5,995 bases of DNA from Bacteroidetes bacterium UBA5543 (GTDB lineage: Bacteria > Bacteroidota > Bacteroidia > Chitinophagales > Chitinophagaceae): assembly GCA_002423665.1 (NCBI GenBank), contig DINJ01000251.1, forward strand, positions 1-5,995, given 5' to 3'. The position numbers and the translations under genes are program-made. Below, piece after piece: positions 5,188 through 5,995 of the stretch. Each line of letters begins with the position of its first letter. Positions within the stretch are counted from its first letter, which is position 1. Below the pieces are notes generated by a model. The model was not told where the DNA came from, did no database searches, and was given only the letters and a program-made list of their open reading frames with translations.

Positions 5188-5995
5188 ATGGACGATCCGA
5201 ATCTTATACTTTACATATTGGGTTGTATCCTGCTTATCGGCTTCTTCGCAGGTACCGAGATAGCATTTATCTCAGTTAATAAGCTGAACATAGAATTAAA
5301 GAAAAAACAAGGCTCTCTGCCGGGCAAAATACTGTCCAGGTTTATGGAGAAGCCCTCTGAATTTATAGGCACCAGCCTGGTGGGTGTGAACGTGATGCTG
5401 GTAATTTATGGCCTGCTAATGACAGAACTAACGGACCCCATCCTGGACGCTCTGCCCGCCCCACTCAACTCAGAATACGCCCACCTGTTGTTTGATACAC
5501 TTATAGCCACGATAGTGATATTATTCCTGGCTGAATTTTTGCCCAAGGCCATCTTCCGCAGTAAGGCGGAACAGTTGCTGGCATTTTTTGCCATACCCAT
5601 GCAACTGCTTTATTACGTGCTCTACCCCATTGCCAAAATATTCGTAGAAATATCTGAGTTTATACTGAAATACCTGTTCAATGTACGGATGAAAGAAAAG
5701 AAACAGGTATTCAACCGAGTAGACCTGGAAGTATTTGTAAAGCAAACCATGCACGGGCACGAAAGTGACAGTAATGAACTGAACACAGAGCTTTTTGAAA
5801 ACGCACTGTACCTGGTAAATGTAAAAATACGCAAGTGCATGGTGCCGCGAAACGAGGTAGAAGCACTGGATGCGGACACATCTATTCCAGAAGTAAAAGC
5901 CAAGTTCATTGACACTAAGCTGTCTAAAATCATCGTGTACAAAGACAGTATTGATAACATTATCGGTTATATACACCACCTGGACCTTAACCGCG
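5188..5995 (+). CDS. CNNM/CBS-domain (hemolysin, CorC/TlyC-like) membrane protein, 5' part
   Basis: The first 269 residues are in the window; the 3' end is cut. ATG 5188 opens a frame that stays open to the end. The N-terminal CNNM domain (DUF21, PF01595; about 5-185) shows four hydrophobic stretches near 5-30, 60-79, 99-117 and 129-155. Family hallmarks are FFAGTEIAFISVNKLNIE at 19-36, GTSLVGVNVM at 61-70 and AEFLPKAIFR at 115-124. A short linker leads to the first CBS domain, from about 211, with RKCMVPRNEV at 215-224 and IIGYIHHLDL at 258-267. A second CBS domain and a CorC_HlyC transporter-associated domain are expected after the window end. The family is linked to magnesium or cobalt efflux and homeostasis (CNNM, CorB/CorC); the older hemolysin name is largely historical. 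The Bacteroidota gliding protein GldE is a relative, but no gld gene is visible here, so a generic CNNM transporter is more likely. It may be co-transcribed with gmk. Confidence 0.9.
   Translation, partial: MDDPNLILYILGCILLIGFFAGTEIAFISVNKLNIELKKKQGSLPGKILSRFMEKPSEFIGTSLVGVNVMLVIYGLLMTELTDPILDALPAPLNSEYAHLLFDTLIATIVILFLAEFLPKAIFRSKAEQLLAFFAIPMQLLYYVLYPIAKIFVEISEFILKYLFNVRMKEKKQVFNRVDLEVFVKQTMHGHESDSNELNTELFENALYLVNVKIRKCMVPRNEVEALDADTSIPEVKAKFIDTKLSKIIVYKDSIDNIIGYIHHLDLNR

Overview
The window looks like ordinary chromosomal DNA from a member of the Bacteroidota, most likely a Chitinophagaceae-type or related lineage. Three things point there. One protein carries a C-terminal type IX secretion (T9SS) sorting domain. 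Two genes are preceded by the Bacteroidota -7 promoter element TAnnTTTG with very short leaders and no Shine-Dalgarno sequence. The ftcD gene is a fused, bifunctional form with a charged insertion that I recall from Bacteroidota homologues. All recognised genes lie on the + strand.

Layout: (1) 1-189, the 3' end of a YpfJ-type putative neutral zinc metallopeptidase gene. (2) 270-1958, ftcD, a bifunctional glutamate formimidoyltransferase / formimidotetrahydrofolate cyclodeaminase of histidine catabolism and one-carbon metabolism. (3) 2043-3887, a secreted protein with a signal peptide, four tandem CHRD domains and a T9SS sorting domain, preceded by a perfect hairpin that ends one base before its start codon. 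(4) 3888-4036, two stem-loops resembling terminators, then a good Bacteroidota promoter. (5) 4037-4453, a BrxA/BrxB-family bacilliredoxin with a CGC active site, closed by a very strong intrinsic terminator. (6) 4571-5143, gmk (guanylate kinase), apparently starting at TTG. (7) 5188-5995, the 5' part of a CNNM/CBS-domain membrane protein (hemolysin/CorC-like), cut by the window end.

The genes do not form one pathway. They are mostly separate transcription units: ftcD and the bacilliredoxin gene have their own promoters, and terminators close the CHRD gene and the bacilliredoxin gene. gmk and the CNNM gene are 44 bases apart and could be co-transcribed.

I found no mobile element, CRISPR array, tRNA, rRNA or defence system, and no clear undescribed system. 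The points most worth a second look are the invariant HxH...H...R pattern in all four CHRD repeats, which recalls the copper-site order of Cu,Zn superoxide dismutase; the hairpin at the CHRD gene start; the lack of any ATG start for gmk; and an extra cysteine next to the predicted cis-proline of the bacilliredoxin.
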